Positions 53,844 through 63,739 are shown, counted from the first letter of the stretch. The stretch: 64,000 nucleotides of DNA from Acinetobacter guerrae (GCF_009372255.1 NZ_LXGN01000056.1:366516-430515); one strand, 5' to 3'. Notes: a model not told the origin generated them from the sequence alone. Numbers and translations: made by a program.

Positions 53844-56072
53844 TTAGTTAAATTCCTGTGGGTCAACATCAATGGATAAACGTAATTGATGCTGTTTGGG
53901 TAAATGAACCACTTGCGCCCACCATTGTCGTAAAAAGAAATGCATACGTGCACGATCCTGAGACAAAATCACCATATGCGCGCGAAAACGTCCAGCTTTA
54001 CGCTCCATTGGGGCGGGAATGGGTCCCCAAATCTCGATGCTTTCCTGTGCAAGTGCTTGTAATTGTGCTGCAATCTCTGCCAAAAACTGCTGACTATATT
54101 CGCGACTTCTGGACTCTGAGCGTATTAATACAGCATAACGATAAGGCGGAAAGAGAGCTGCTTTACGCTCATGGAGCATATGTTTGGCGACAGCACGATA
54201 ATCTTTCTCTATTAACGTGGTCAGCATAGGGTGATCGGGTCTTAACGTCTGTAAATACACTTCTCCCTTATGTTCCCCACGTCCAGCACGACCCGAGACT
54301 TGTACAATCAATTGCGCAGTACGTTCTGGCGCACGAATATCAACAGACAGTAATCCTGCATCGACATCTAAAATTGCAACCAGTGTCACGTAAGGAAAAT
54401 GATGCCCTTTGGCTAGCATCTGTGTCCCCAGCAAGATGACAGGTTGATTTTGCTGAATCCGATCATAAATTTTTTGCCAGCTTCCCACCCGACTGGTACT
54501 GTCACGGTCGACCCGAATGACATCATGATCTGGAAATAACTCATTCAGATGTTCTTCAACCTTGCCTGTTCCCATGCCCAGAGTTTTTAAGGTCTGATGC
54601 TGACATTCTGGACATTGATCAGGTAAGCGTTGAATCGTACCGCAGTGGTGACAGTGCAGATAAGAATAAGGCTGAGTGTGCAAGGTAAAATGTGCATCGC
54701 AATGTGGACAATTGGCTTGCCAACCACAGCTTTCACAGACCAAAACAGGTGCATAACCACGTCGATTTAGAAAAATTAAGACCTGTTCTTTTTTATCGAG
54801 GGTTTTCTGTATTTGGTCGATTAGTTGCTGACTTAATCCATGTTTTTTCTTCGCAACTTTTAAATCGATCACATGCATTTTCGGCATGAGCGCCAGACCA
54901 GCACGTTGATTTAATTGTAGTCGTTTTAATTTTTCCTGTTCGACCAGATGGTAACTGTCAATACTTGGTGTGGCTGAACCTAAAATAACAGGACAATTTT
55001 CCAGATGCCCTCGATACAGCGCTACATCCCTTGCATGGTAACGAAAACCTTCCTGCTGTTTATAGGAAATATCATGTTCCTCATCCAGAATGATTAAACC
55101 AAGATTATGCAAAGGCGTATAAATTGCAGAGCGCGTGCCTAAAATAATCGAAGCTTTGCCCATTTTGGCTTGTTGCCATGCTTGCAGGCGTTTCGAGTCG
55201 TTTAAGCCTGAATGCATGAGCGCAACATCACAATGAAAACGCGATTTAAAACGGGAAATGGTTTGGGGTGTCAGTCCTATTTCGGGAACTAAAACCAATA
55301 CTTGTTGCCCTCGTTTCAACACCTCATGCATGATATGTAAATACACTTCGGTTTTACCGCTACCTGTTAAGCCATCCAGTAAAAATGCCTGATAGTGATG
55401 AAGCGAATGCACAACTTGCTCAATTGCATTTTTCTGATCTTCATTGGGTTTTAAAGGCATCTGTGCCAGTTGAACAGGGATTGGGCTAAAGTCTTGCGCT
55501 TCTAGATGACATTCTACTAAATCTTTTTTTGCCAACGCTCGTAGAGTTGCTGTTTCTACGCCACTTAAATTTAAAATATTTTCGGTCGTACCTGAGGGGT
55601 GCAGTTTTAAAATTTGATAGGCTTCAAATTGTTTTTGCGAGCGTTTGAGTTTAGATGTCGCATCTTCACAAGGCTTAATTTTCCAGATATGTGCCAATAT
55701 ATCCAGTGGTTTACCTTGTCTTAATAATGCAGGCAAAGCGGCTTGAAAGACCTCACCGATTGGAAATTGGTAATATTGCGCTGACCATGTCAATAAAGTT
55801 AAAACTTTATCATCTAAAATCGCATTGTCATCGAGAAGTTCAAAAATAGTTTTGAGTTGAAAACGCGAATCAATTGGAGTATCTGGTGTGATTTTTTCGG
55901 TAATAATACCAACCAGTTTTTGCCGACCAAAAGGAATCACCACACGTGTGCCGACTTGAGCTTGTTGATATTGAGCCTGAGTTAAGCTGTAGTCAAAAGT
56001 CTCATACAGATAGACGGGCACAGCAACCCGAATACGGTAAATCTCTGTTTGATGTGGCGGCATATTTGGCAT
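53844..56072 (-). CDS. priA: Primosomal replication restart helicase PriA
   Basis: 3'-5' DNA helicase that reloads the replisome at collapsed forks, functionally partnered with RecBCD repair. The 742-aa product has the N-terminal 3' DNA-binding domain (about 1-105) and Walker A LLDGLTGSGKTEVY (about 232-245). DEEHD (motif II) and GSATPS follow. The zinc-binding insertion has eight cysteines (CESCGWQANCPHC ... CHHCGTIQRLPDQCPEC). Helicase motifs V/VI contain QMLAKGHHFPYVTLV and QVSGRAGRG. Confidence 0.97.
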   Translation of the reverse strand: MPNMPPHQTEIYRIRVAVPVYLYETFDYSLTQAQYQQAQVGTRVVIPFGRQKLVGIITEKITPDTPIDSRFQLKTIFELLDDNAILDDKVLTLLTWSAQYYQFPIGEVFQAALPALLRQGKPLDILAHIWKIKPCEDATSKLKRSQKQFEAYQILKLHPSGTTENILNLSGVETATLRALAKKDLVECHLEAQDFSPIPVQLAQMPLKPNEDQKNAIEQVVHSLHHYQAFLLDGLTGSGKTEVYLHIMHEVLKRGQQVLVLVPEIGLTPQTISRFKSRFHCDVALMHSGLNDSKRLQAWQQAKMGKASIILGTRSAIYTPLHNLGLIILDEEHDISYKQQEGFRYHARDVALYRGHLENCPVILGSATPSIDSYHLVEQEKLKRLQLNQRAGLALMPKMHVIDLKVAKKKHGLSQQLIDQIQKTLDKKEQVLIFLNRRGYAPVLVCESCGWQANCPHCDAHFTLHTQPYSYLHCHHCGTIQRLPDQCPECQHQTLKTLGMGTGKVEEHLNELFPDHDVIRVDRDSTSRVGSWQKIYDRIQQNQPVILLGTQMLAKGHHFPYVTLVAILDVDAGLLSVDIRAPERTAQLIVQVSGRAGRGEHKGEVYLQTLRPDHPMLTTLIEKDYRAVAKHMLHERKAALFPPYRYAVLIRSESRSREYSQQFLAEIAAQLQALAQESIEIWGPIPAPMERKAGRFRAHMVILSQDRARMHFFLRQWWAQVVHLPKQHQLRLSIDVDPQEFN

Positions 56073-56228
56073 AAATCTGTTTCGTCACTATTTTTAAGCC
56101 GATTCATTTTCGGATGATAGGCGCTGTGCTAAAGTGTGCAAAGCTGTAATGCTCCGAAATATGAGGGATTCTGTAGGAAAGATGCAACAGCTAGCCGACT
56201 ATTTTTTTGGAAAAAATTAGAAAAGATC

Positions 56229-57434
56229 ATGCCTGCCTATCAATTTACTGCCATTGACGCTTCAGGGAAACAGCAAAAAGGTGTGCTGGAAGGGGACTCA
56301 GCACGACAAATCCGCCAGCAACTAAGGGATAAAACCTGGACACCAATCGCTGTTGAACCCGTTGAGCAAAAAGATAAACATCAGCAACGTTCATGGTTTC
56401 AAAAAAAGTTTAGTGCTTATGATCTGGCACTCATGACGAGGCAGCTTTCTGTATTGGTGGCTGCATCGATCCCGCTTGAGGAAGCATTACGGGCAGTGGC
56501 CAAACAAAATGAAAAAGCCCATGTACAAAACTTACTCCTTTCGGTGCGCTCTAAGGTACTTGAGGGGCATTCGTTGGCACAAGGCATGCAGCAATCGGGT
56601 CGTTTCCCTGACTTATACATTGCGACTATTGCTGCAGGTGAACGCTCAGGGCATTTGGATCTGATACTCGATCAGCTTTCTGACTACACTGAAAATCGAT
56701 TTGCCATGCAAAAGAAAATTCAAGGTGCAATGATCTATCCAATCATTTTATTGCTGATGTCTTTTGCAATTGTGATGGGGCTCATGACTTATGTAGTACC
56801 TGATATTGTTAAAACCTTCGACCAAAGTAAACAGGCCTTGCCATGGATTACCGTGGTATTGATGAAAGCTAGTGATCTGATTCGTCACGCATGGCCATTT
56901 TTATTGGTCATCAGTGTTGTTGCTATTATTGCTTTTATTCGATTTTTAAAAACAACCGCAGGGCATTATGCATTTGATCGTTTAACGCTCAGGTTGCCAT
57001 TATTTGGTAAATTATCACGTGGTATAAACTCGGCACGTTTTGCCAGTACCTTATCGATTTTGACTCAATCAGGTGTCCCTTTAGTCGATGCACTTAAAAT
57101 TGGGGCTGCGGTCAGTAGCAACTGGGTGATTAGAGATGCGATTAATATTGCGGCTGAAAGAGTCACTGAAGGTGGTAATCTGGCAACCCAACTTGAGCGT
57201 TGTGGTTATTTCCCACCAATGATGGTACAAATGATACGAAGTGGTGAAGCATCAGGCGAACTAGACCGAATGTTGAAGCGAGCATCCGATATGCAGGATC
57301 GTGAAGTCACAACATTTATCTCAACCTTATTGGCACTGCTTGAACCGTTGATGCTGGTGTTTATGGCAGCTATTGTACTGGTGATTGTCATTGCGGTAAT
57401 GCTGCCAATTGTAAATATGAATAATATGATTTAA
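56229..57434 (+). CDS. gspF: Type II secretion system inner membrane protein GspF
   Basis: Platform protein of the type II secretion pseudopilus machine. The ATG at 56229 (MPAYQFTAIDASGKQQKG) is the canonical GspF N-terminus and gives 401 aa. The ORF-track start at 56136 adds 31 atypical residues. Two T2SF domains (about 65-190 and 270-390) and three transmembrane helices are present, with conserved AGERSGHLDLILDQLSDYTE and SGEASGELDRMLKRASDMQD. Its stop overlaps the start of the gspG reading frame. No gspE is adjacent. Confidence 0.94.
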   Translation: MPAYQFTAIDASGKQQKGVLEGDSARQIRQQLRDKTWTPIAVEPVEQKDKHQQRSWFQKKFSAYDLALMTRQLSVLVAASIPLEEALRAVAKQNEKAHVQNLLLSVRSKVLEGHSLAQGMQQSGRFPDLYIATIAAGERSGHLDLILDQLSDYTENRFAMQKKIQGAMIYPIILLLMSFAIVMGLMTYVVPDIVKTFDQSKQALPWITVVLMKASDLIRHAWPFLLVISVVAIIAFIRFLKTTAGHYAFDRLTLRLPLFGKLSRGINSARFASTLSILTQSGVPLVDALKIGAAVSSNWVIRDAINIAAERVTEGGNLATQLERCGYFPPMMVQMIRSGEASGELDRMLKRASDMQDREVTTFISTLLALLEPLMLVFMAAIVLVIVIAVMLPIVNMNNMI

Positions 57435-57457
57435 TGAGTTGTATGTTAGAGATGAAA

Positions 57458-57910
57458 ATGAATAAGCAGAAAATGCAGAGTAATAAAATCATGAACAAAC
57501 AGTCTGGATTCACACTTATTGAAGTGATGGTCGTGATCGTAATTTTAGGTGTTTTAGCTGCATTGATTGTTCCAAATGTGATGGGGCGTGGTGAAAAAGC
57601 CAAAGTGGATACCACACAAATCACCTTAAAAGGTGTGGCAGGAGCATTAGATCAATACAAGCTAGACAATGGTCATTATCCATCTATGCAAGAAGGTGGT
57701 TTGGATGCGCTCGTGACTCAGCCTGCTACTGCGAAAAACTGGTTGCCAGGCGGTTATGTCAAAGGCGGTTATCCAAAAGATAGCTGGGAAAATGATATTC
57801 AATACGTTATTCCTGGTACAGAAGGACGCGCTTATGACTTATATTCTTTTGGTGCAGATGGAAAATCTGGCGGCGAAAGTAACGATGCAGATATTTACTA
57901 TAAACCTTAA
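57458..57910 (+). CDS. gspG: Type II secretion system major pseudopilin GspG
   Basis: Major pseudopilin, processed by the prepilin peptidase (PilD/GspO) at SG|FTLIEV and assembled into the periplasmic pseudopilus. The hydrophobic helix FTLIEVMVVIVILGVLAALIVPNVMGR is followed by a soluble domain with the GspG pattern GHYPSMQEGGLDALVTQP and NDIQYVIPG. Several in-frame starts exist at 57434, 57458 and 57491. The last gives the usual six-residue leader MNKQSG, while 57458 has the better upstream AGAG. The leader sequence MNKQK...MNKQSG looks duplicated. It follows gspF without a gap. Confidence 0.94.
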   Translation: MNKQKMQSNKIMNKQSGFTLIEVMVVIVILGVLAALIVPNVMGRGEKAKVDTTQITLKGVAGALDQYKLDNGHYPSMQEGGLDALVTQPATAKNWLPGGYVKGGYPKDSWENDIQYVIPGTEGRAYDLYSFGADGKSGGESNDADIYYKP

Positions 57911-58250
57911 GATTAGTTTTAAAAGTTGGGCTTAAAAATAGATAACATTCTCAAGTAGAATGTTATCTATGTAAAATAATCAAATGTTAATATGGAAATT
58001 ATCGGTTTGTTGCATCGGATTAAAGAATAAAACTATAAAATGATAATACATATCAATTTGAATTTTTAAACTATTTAATTGATTTTTATCGATATTGTTA
58101 AAATATAAAGAGATGAGACTTATAATAAGAACTATTCCCATATTTACTGATTACAAGATTAGTGAATTATGGATGGAAATAGACTTTTTATTTAATTAAA
58201 ACTTTGCATAATAGATTATAAGTCAGTCATTTTACTGTCGGAGGGAGAGT
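57911..58250. other. Intergenic region between gspG and a small membrane protein gene
   Basis: A 340-bp AT-rich gap. It contains a 14-bp perfect hairpin ATAGATAACATTCT/AGAATGTTATCTAT with a 5-nt loop (57938-57970), probably the gspFG transcript end although no T-run follows. The rest should hold the promoter of the next gene. A very strong GGAGGGAGAG ribosome site precedes its ATG. Nothing else was seen. Confidence 0.5.
57938..57970 (+). terminator. Hairpin at the end of gspFG (probable terminator)
   Basis: A 14-bp perfect stem with a 5-nt loop lies 27 bp after the gspG stop. No strong T-run follows, so it may stabilise the mRNA end rather than terminate by itself. Confidence 0.55.
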
Positions 58251-58589
58251 ATGAAAGCATTATTTTTTTTAGATGAAATTCATCAATTTCATTGGTCAAT
58301 GCTCAAATCTATTCTCTTGATCTTGAGCCTACTTCCGTTAAGTCAGGGTATTTTAGCGATTTGGCAAATGTCAGATGCAACTAGCCAAATTATGGTAGGT
58401 TTCATTGCGCTTAGTTTATTTAGTGCAATCCTGATTTTAAGTTTTTATTCAGCGTTAAAAGCAACGGTATTAAAAGTCGTCGTTGAAGAACAAATCTCGA
58501 ATTTTGAGCAGACCGTGGTTTCAATTTATCGTTATGTGCCAATGTTAAGCTTGGCTGTAATGGTGTCTTATCTTACTGAAACACTATAA
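58251..58589 (+). CDS. Hypothetical small inner membrane protein
   Basis: 112-aa protein with three predicted transmembrane segments (about 18-37, 47-68 and 92-108) and a short amphipathic N-terminus. The strong GGAGGGAG ribosome site directly before the ATG supports expression. I do not recognise a family. It stands alone between gspG and the CsaA-like gene. Confidence 0.65.
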   Translation: MKALFFLDEIHQFHWSMLKSILLILSLLPLSQGILAIWQMSDATSQIMVGFIALSLFSAILILSFYSALKATVLKVVVEEQISNFEQTVVSIYRYVPMLSLAVMVSYLTETL

Positions 58590-58697
58590 ATATCCTGAAT
58601 GATCAAACGAGGCTTAGGACTCGTTTTTTTATTTTCCATTTTTAATTTTGGCTTGTATCTGCATAATAGTGGCTAAAATGAAGCAAATGGAAAATAC

Positions 58698-59039
58698 ATG
58701 ATGGATTTAATTGAATGGCAGGATTTTTTAAAAGTTGAGTTACGAGTAGGAAAAATTATTAAAGCTGAGATTTTTGAAAAAGCACGTAAACCTGCTTATA
58801 TCTTGCATGTTGATTTTGGAGAAGAACTGGGGATAAAAAAATCCAGTGCACAAATTACCCAACTGTATCAACCAGAAAATTTAGTGAATAAACTTGTAGT
58901 TGCTGTGATCAATTTTCCCAAGAAACAAATTGGCCCTATTCAGTCCGAATGTCTGGTTACTGGTTTTCATAATGCAGATGGTGACGTGGCGCTTTGTGTG
59001 CCTGATTTGAATGTACCGTTGGGGACTAAATTGCTTTGA
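58698..59039 (+). CDS. CsaA/YgjH-like tRNA-binding domain protein
   Basis: 113-aa OB-fold protein of the EMAPII/MetRS C-terminal type. The typical start DFLKVELRVGKIIKAEIFEKARKPAYILHVDFG is present, with SSAQITQLYQPENLVNKLVVAVINFPKKQIGPIQSECLVTGF in the middle. CsaA was described as an export-related chaperone in Bacillus; the fold binds tRNA. MMDL offers two adjacent ATGs. Its role in this organism is not known. Confidence 0.88.
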   Translation: MMDLIEWQDFLKVELRVGKIIKAEIFEKARKPAYILHVDFGEELGIKKSSAQITQLYQPENLVNKLVVAVINFPKKQIGPIQSECLVTGFHNADGDVALCVPDLNVPLGTKLL

Positions 59040-59050
59040 GCGTATTGATA

Positions 59051-59078
59051 AAAAACCGAGATCTATTTAAATCTCGGT
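59051..59078 (-). terminator. Terminator of the corC-lnt operon
   Basis: The stem ACCGAGAT/ATCTCGGT (8 bp) has an 8-nt loop. Read on minus it is followed by TTTTTT, 18 bp after the lnt stop. Confidence 0.82.
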
Positions 59079-59096
59079 ATCATGATTCTACAAAAA

Positions 59097-60656
59097 TTAA
59101 CGTCGTGATTTAAAGCTAACATCGACTCGTTTGGGGCGATAAAACCAACCCATGATTAAAAGTAACAATGAAAAGCCTAAAATTGGCCAGTCACTTAAAC
59201 GGGTATATAGCGTTTCACCCTGCATCGCAGGCAATTCACCACGTAGTACGGCTTCTTTATCAATTGGTGCTTGTTTAACAATGTGACCATGTTGATCGAT
59301 GAACGCAGTTACACCTGTATTGGTGGCACGAATAAACCAGCGCCCATTTTCTTTAGCGCGCATCTGCACCATTTGTAAATGCTGCATTGGGCCTGCGGTT
59401 CCAGTAAACCATGCATCGTTGGATACAGTGACCAAAAAGTCACTATTCTCTGCATTACGCCGAGTGAGATTCGGATAAGCAATTTCGTAACAAATGGCTG
59501 CTGCAAGTGGATGCCCCTTAATCATCAAGGGTTTTTGGTCACTAGCTCCCTGACTAAAACCACTCATCGAAGGGTCATTTTGTAAGGCAGGTAATACCCA
59601 ACTCAGTAGCCCTGAAAGCGGAATATATTCACCAAAGGGAACTAAACGCTGTTTTTTATACAGCCCAGAAGCGTCACTGCCCGAAGCCATAATACTGTTG
59701 TAGTACTGCGGAGTTCCAATGTGTTGAGAAGCTTCTAAATCCCAATATGGAATCCCCGTCACCCATGCTGAACCCGTTTTTTTTGCTTGCTGCTGCATGG
59801 CATCCAGAAAAGGCTCAATATCGGTTTGGAACATTGGAATAGAGGATTCAGGCCAAACGATTAGATCACGTCCCCATTCTGTGCGGGTTAAATTGGCGTA
59901 GATCATCAAGGTTTTGACTTGATATTCAGTCAGCCATTTTAGATCTTGTGGAATATTACCTTGAATGAGAGATACAGATAACGGTTTGCTGTCTTTGGGC
60001 TGCACAAATTCAAGCTTTGATGCTCCCCACGCGCCTAATAATAATAGGGCTGATGGAATCACCCAGAAAATACGACGTTGTAAAATTTCAACCAATGCAC
60101 ACGCCAATACGATGACCGCAAAGGAAACCCCGAAAATTCCGAATAACGGCGCATAGCCATCCAGAAACCGTTCGGTGAAAGCATAACCTGCAAAAAGCCA
60201 CGGGAAACCTGTAAACACCCAAGTTTTTGCCCATTCAAAGAATATCCAGAGTGGTGCAAAAGTTAGCGGTGTTTCTGGGAAAAACCTACGATATAGCCAA
60301 GTTTGAACTGCGGTAAAAAGTCCCATGACTAAGGCCATAAAGCCAATCATAAGTACACTTAAAACAGCATTGGTATCGCCGTAGACATGTATCGAAGTAT
60401 AGAGCCAAAATGCTCCAACAAACCATAAGCCAAAACCATATGCCCAACCAATCCCAAACGCTTGTTTGGCTGTACGGTTTTTGAGAGAAGCATACAATAA
60501 TGCTGGCGATAAAATTGCAAGCCACCAGTAATAATAAGGCGCGAGTGCCAGACTAAAAATAGCACCTGCACATAGTGAAATAAGCAGGGGAATAATAAAA
60601 GGCAGTTGTTGTTTTTGCTGGGATGATCCTAACAATTTTTTGAAGTATGTTCTCAT
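59097..60656 (-). CDS. lnt: Apolipoprotein N-acyltransferase
   Basis: Inner-membrane enzyme that adds the third acyl chain to lipoproteins. The 519-aa product has an N-terminal bundle of transmembrane helices (about 20-215) and a periplasmic carbon-nitrogen hydrolase domain. The catalytic triad appears as E in VWPESSIPMF, K in KKQRLVPFGEYIPL and C in AAICYEIAYPNL. A final transmembrane helix lies near 490-508. It overlaps the end of corC by 4 bp, the conserved corC-lnt order. Confidence 0.96.
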   Translation of the reverse strand: MRTYFKKLLGSSQQKQQLPFIIPLLISLCAGAIFSLALAPYYYWWLAILSPALLYASLKNRTAKQAFGIGWAYGFGLWFVGAFWLYTSIHVYGDTNAVLSVLMIGFMALVMGLFTAVQTWLYRRFFPETPLTFAPLWIFFEWAKTWVFTGFPWLFAGYAFTERFLDGYAPLFGIFGVSFAVIVLACALVEILQRRIFWVIPSALLLLGAWGASKLEFVQPKDSKPLSVSLIQGNIPQDLKWLTEYQVKTLMIYANLTRTEWGRDLIVWPESSIPMFQTDIEPFLDAMQQQAKKTGSAWVTGIPYWDLEASQHIGTPQYYNSIMASGSDASGLYKKQRLVPFGEYIPLSGLLSWVLPALQNDPSMSGFSQGASDQKPLMIKGHPLAAAICYEIAYPNLTRRNAENSDFLVTVSNDAWFTGTAGPMQHLQMVQMRAKENGRWFIRATNTGVTAFIDQHGHIVKQAPIDKEAVLRGELPAMQGETLYTRLSDWPILGFSLLLLIMGWFYRPKRVDVSFKSRR

Positions 60657-61492
60657 TTACGAACAGCTCGAATCAGATGAATAGTACGTGCATCTGCTTC
60701 AACGATCGTAAATTCCCAATTTTCAAGCTCTACGATCTGACCTTGCAAATCACTCACTAAACCAATTTCCTGAAGCAATAAACCGCCCATAGTTTCTACT
60801 TCATCGTCAGAAAAATCAGCATCTAAAACCGTGTTGAAGTGTTCAATTGGTGTAAGTGCCTGTACCAACCATGTATTTGCTGTGTTATGTGCATGATCTG
60901 GCACAATGTATTGTGCTTCTTCATCGGCATTGTCATGTTCGTCTTCAATTTCACCGACAATTTCTTCTAGAATATCTTCAAGCGTGACAAGTCCAGAAGT
61001 TGTTCCGTACTCATCAATCACAATCGCGATATGCGTTTGTGTGTGTTTGAGCATACGCAAAACCTGATCAGAACGTGCACTTTCTGGAACAAAAAGTGGC
61101 TGTCGCATTAAAGCGCGTACATCCACCTTAGCGCCATGTTCAGTTAAGAACGGCAATAAATCTTTAGCAAGTAAGATTCCAACTACATTATCGGGCTGAT
61201 CTGATGAAAATACAGGAAACCGTGAATGCGCTGATTCAACCAAGACGTGCAAAATATCCAGTAGCTCATCATCTTCTTGCAAACTAATCATGGCAGTGCG
61301 TGGTGTCATGACTTCGCGGATTTTGGTCGCAGGAAGATCAAGTACACCTTCTAGCATGGCCACAGTATCTGGTTCTAAAAAACGTTGTGAATCTTGAACG
61401 AGTTTTAACAGTTCGTCACGTGTTTCTGGTGCCGTGCCTAACCATTTTCTTAAGCCACGCATACCCCACGATGGGCCTGATTCCTCTTGCAT
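60653..61492 (-). CDS. corC: CorC/HlyC family protein with CBS domains
   Basis: 279-aa cytoplasmic protein linked to magnesium and cobalt efflux in Salmonella. It contains two CBS domains (about 65-185) with VMTPRTAMISLQEDDE and IDEYGTTSGLVTLEDILEEIVGEIEDEHD, then a CorC_HlyC domain (about 200-279). It lacks the DUF21 membrane domain of larger homologues, as expected for the short CorC/YbeX type. It sits immediately upstream of lnt. Confidence 0.93.
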   Translation of the reverse strand: MQEESGPSWGMRGLRKWLGTAPETRDELLKLVQDSQRFLEPDTVAMLEGVLDLPATKIREVMTPRTAMISLQEDDELLDILHVLVESAHSRFPVFSSDQPDNVVGILLAKDLLPFLTEHGAKVDVRALMRQPLFVPESARSDQVLRMLKHTQTHIAIVIDEYGTTSGLVTLEDILEEIVGEIEDEHDNADEEAQYIVPDHAHNTANTWLVQALTPIEHFNTVLDADFSDDEVETMGGLLLQEIGLVSDLQGQIVELENWEFTIVEADARTIHLIRAVRK

Positions 61493-61682
61493 GATCTTTC
61501 CTAAAGACTCTTAATTTGCCAATAAATGATTTTTAATCATACCGAAGAAAAATGGCTTATGCATTACTAAAACGATTAGAAACCGTAAATGATTCAAATT
61601 GATGAGTCATGATTTTTTTCATTTTTCTTGGGAAGTTAAGTTTATGTTAAACTACGATCCAGTTTTTTGCTCAAGTATAGGC

Positions 61683-61940
61683 ATGTCCTCACTAGATTTA
61701 ACTCCAACGATTCAGTTGAATACACGCGGTTTGCGTTGTCCTGAACCTGTCATGATGCTGCATCAAGCCATTCGAAAATCAAAATCGGGAGAAGTGGTAG
61801 AAGTGTTGGCGACAGACCCGTCTACTTCATGGGATATTCCCAAGTTTTGCCTGCATTTGGGGCATGTACTTTTAGCTCAAGAAGAACTTTTAGATGATGC
61901 AGGTTTAAAAGAATACCGTTATTTGGTGCAAAAAGGATAA
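61683..61940 (+). CDS. tusA: Sulfur carrier protein TusA family
   Basis: Small sulfur-transfer protein used in tRNA 2-thiolation and related pathways. The ATG at 61683 gives 85 aa, the normal TusA length. The ORF-track start at 61599 adds 28 residues without homology. The sulfur-carrying cysteine lies in LNTRGLRCPEPVMMLHQAIR (CPxP motif), followed by VLATDPSTSWDIPKFC. Its stop overlaps the ATG of the LysE-type exporter gene (TAATG). Confidence 0.9.
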   Translation: MSSLDLTPTIQLNTRGLRCPEPVMMLHQAIRKSKSGEVVEVLATDPSTSWDIPKFCLHLGHVLLAQEELLDDAGLKEYRYLVQKG

Positions 61941-62536
61941 TGTTCTCTACCTATTTGGCAGGTTTATTACTTGGTTTCTCTTTAATTTTAGCCATTGGCG
62001 CACAAAATGCTTTTGTTTTAAAACAAGGGCTACTTAAACAACACGTATTTTTGGTGTGTTTGATTTGTGCGGTTTCAGATGCATTGCTGATTTCATTAGG
62101 TGTTTTTGGTTTTGCAAGCTTGTTGAGTCAACAGACATGGCTCATTCAGGCGATGAAATGGTTTGGTGCTATTTTCTTATTCGCTTATGGCTTACGCAGT
62201 TTTTATAGTGCTTATACTGCTAAAGATGGTTTGCATGCTGCGGGACAAAAAGTGAATTCTTTAGCACAGACTTTAATTTTATGTTTAAGTTTTTCTTGGT
62301 TGAACCCACATGTTTATTTGGACACGGTGGTTTTATTAGGTTCTATTTCTTCTCAATATGCCAATAAAGCTGCTTTTGCTGCAGGAGCCGTCACGGCATC
62401 TTTTGTATTCTTTTTTAGTTTGGGTTATGGCGCCAGATTACTCGAACCGATATTTGAGAAACCTAAAGCATGGAAAATTTTAGATATTATCATTGGTATT
62501 GTAATGTGGTTAATTGCTTACTCTTTGCTCGTCTGA
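61940..62536 (+). CDS. LysE/ArgO family amino acid exporter
   Basis: 198-aa inner-membrane protein with six predicted transmembrane helices. The LysE signature LAIGAQNAFVLKQGLLKQH in the first helix pair and LSFSWLNPHVYLDTVVLLGS are present. Relatives export lysine or arginine. It is translationally coupled to tusA by a one-base overlap. The substrate is inferred from family only. Confidence 0.9.
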   Translation: MFSTYLAGLLLGFSLILAIGAQNAFVLKQGLLKQHVFLVCLICAVSDALLISLGVFGFASLLSQQTWLIQAMKWFGAIFLFAYGLRSFYSAYTAKDGLHAAGQKVNSLAQTLILCLSFSWLNPHVYLDTVVLLGSISSQYANKAAFAAGAVTASFVFFFSLGYGARLLEPIFEKPKAWKILDIIIGIVMWLIAYSLLV

Positions 62537-62647
62537 TTTTCAAATTGATATAAATAAAAGTGAGTTTTTTTTTATAAACAGTTAGATCAAAAGCGTATAT
62601 TATTTTTAACGAGAATAATCAAAAAACCCAAAAAGAAGGGATCTATC

Positions 62648-63673
62648 ATGTCTAAAAAATTATTGAATACAGCACTCTTGTCCTCTATTGCATTTATAGC
62701 AAACAGTGTCTATGCAGATGAGACTGTAACGGTTACACCTAAAAACTTTGTACGAGCTGAAAGTGATTTATATTTGGCTGCTCAGGTAAAGGATGGGGGC
62801 TTAGGTAAATTATATAATCGAAGAGATGTGGCTTCTGTGAAAAATCAGACCATTATTCGCTTAAACCGTGACACGCTATATTCTTCAGGGGTATATGATT
62901 TAGATGCGGGGCCTGTAAAAATCACTATGCCTGATACCAAAGGGAGATTTCAATCTTTACAAGTAATTTCCGAAGATCATTACACCCCTTTTGTTATTTA
63001 CGACAAAGGGACATATATATTTAATAAGAAAAATATTGGGACACGTTATGTACTATTTGGTTTCAGAACATTAGTAAATCCGAATGATCCTAACGATGTT
63101 AAATCGGCGCATTTAGTGCAAGATCAAATAAAAATTGAACAGAATAATGGGCCTGGAAAATTTGTGATTCCAAAATGGGATCAAACTAGCCAGAAAAAAG
63201 TGAGAGATGCTTTATTGGTATTAAGTGAAACATTACCGAATACGAATGGAATGTTTGGCAAAAAAGATGAAGTTGATCCTGTTTTACATTTGATTGGTTC
63301 TGCATCGGCTTGGGGTGGAAATCCAGAAACAGAAGCCACTTATCTGAACATAACACCAAAACAAAATGATGGTAAAACTGTTTATAAACTTACGGTTAAA
63401 GATGTACCTGTAAAAGAGTTTTGGTCAGTAAGTGTCTATAACGAACAGGGATATTATGAGCCAAATGAATTTAACAGCTATAACTTAAACAGCGTGACTG
63501 CACAAAAGGCCAAAGATGGTTCAATTAGTATTCAATTTGGCGCTTGCAATAAAACCACAGTCAACTGTATTCCGATAGTAAAAGGCTGGAACTATATGGT
63601 GCGGTTATATCGACCTCAAGCCTCTATTTTAAATGGTACATGGCACTTCCCAGAAGCTCAGCCTGTTAAATGA
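62648..63673 (+). CDS. DUF1254/DUF1214 domain-containing exported protein
   Basis: 341-aa protein with a Sec signal peptide (MSKKLLNTALLSSIAFIANSVYA, cleavage likely after VYA). It has the DUF1254 pattern NRDTLYSSGVYDLDAGPVKITMPDTKGRFQSLQVISEDHYTPFV, followed by a DUF1214 C-terminal part (VPVKEFWSVSVYNEQGYYEPNEFNSYNLN). It is presumably periplasmic. An AAGAAGGGA ribosome site lies just upstream. Function is not established. Confidence 0.88.
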   Translation: MSKKLLNTALLSSIAFIANSVYADETVTVTPKNFVRAESDLYLAAQVKDGGLGKLYNRRDVASVKNQTIIRLNRDTLYSSGVYDLDAGPVKITMPDTKGRFQSLQVISEDHYTPFVIYDKGTYIFNKKNIGTRYVLFGFRTLVNPNDPNDVKSAHLVQDQIKIEQNNGPGKFVIPKWDQTSQKKVRDALLVLSETLPNTNGMFGKKDEVDPVLHLIGSASAWGGNPETEATYLNITPKQNDGKTVYKLTVKDVPVKEFWSVSVYNEQGYYEPNEFNSYNLNSVTAQKAKDGSISIQFGACNKTTVNCIPIVKGWNYMVRLYRPQASILNGTWHFPEAQPVK

Positions 63674-63739
63674 TGAGTTCGTTTCAAAGAAGGTGTGTTC
63701 TATAAAATAAGCGTTCTTCAAACCGATGACACTATTGCG

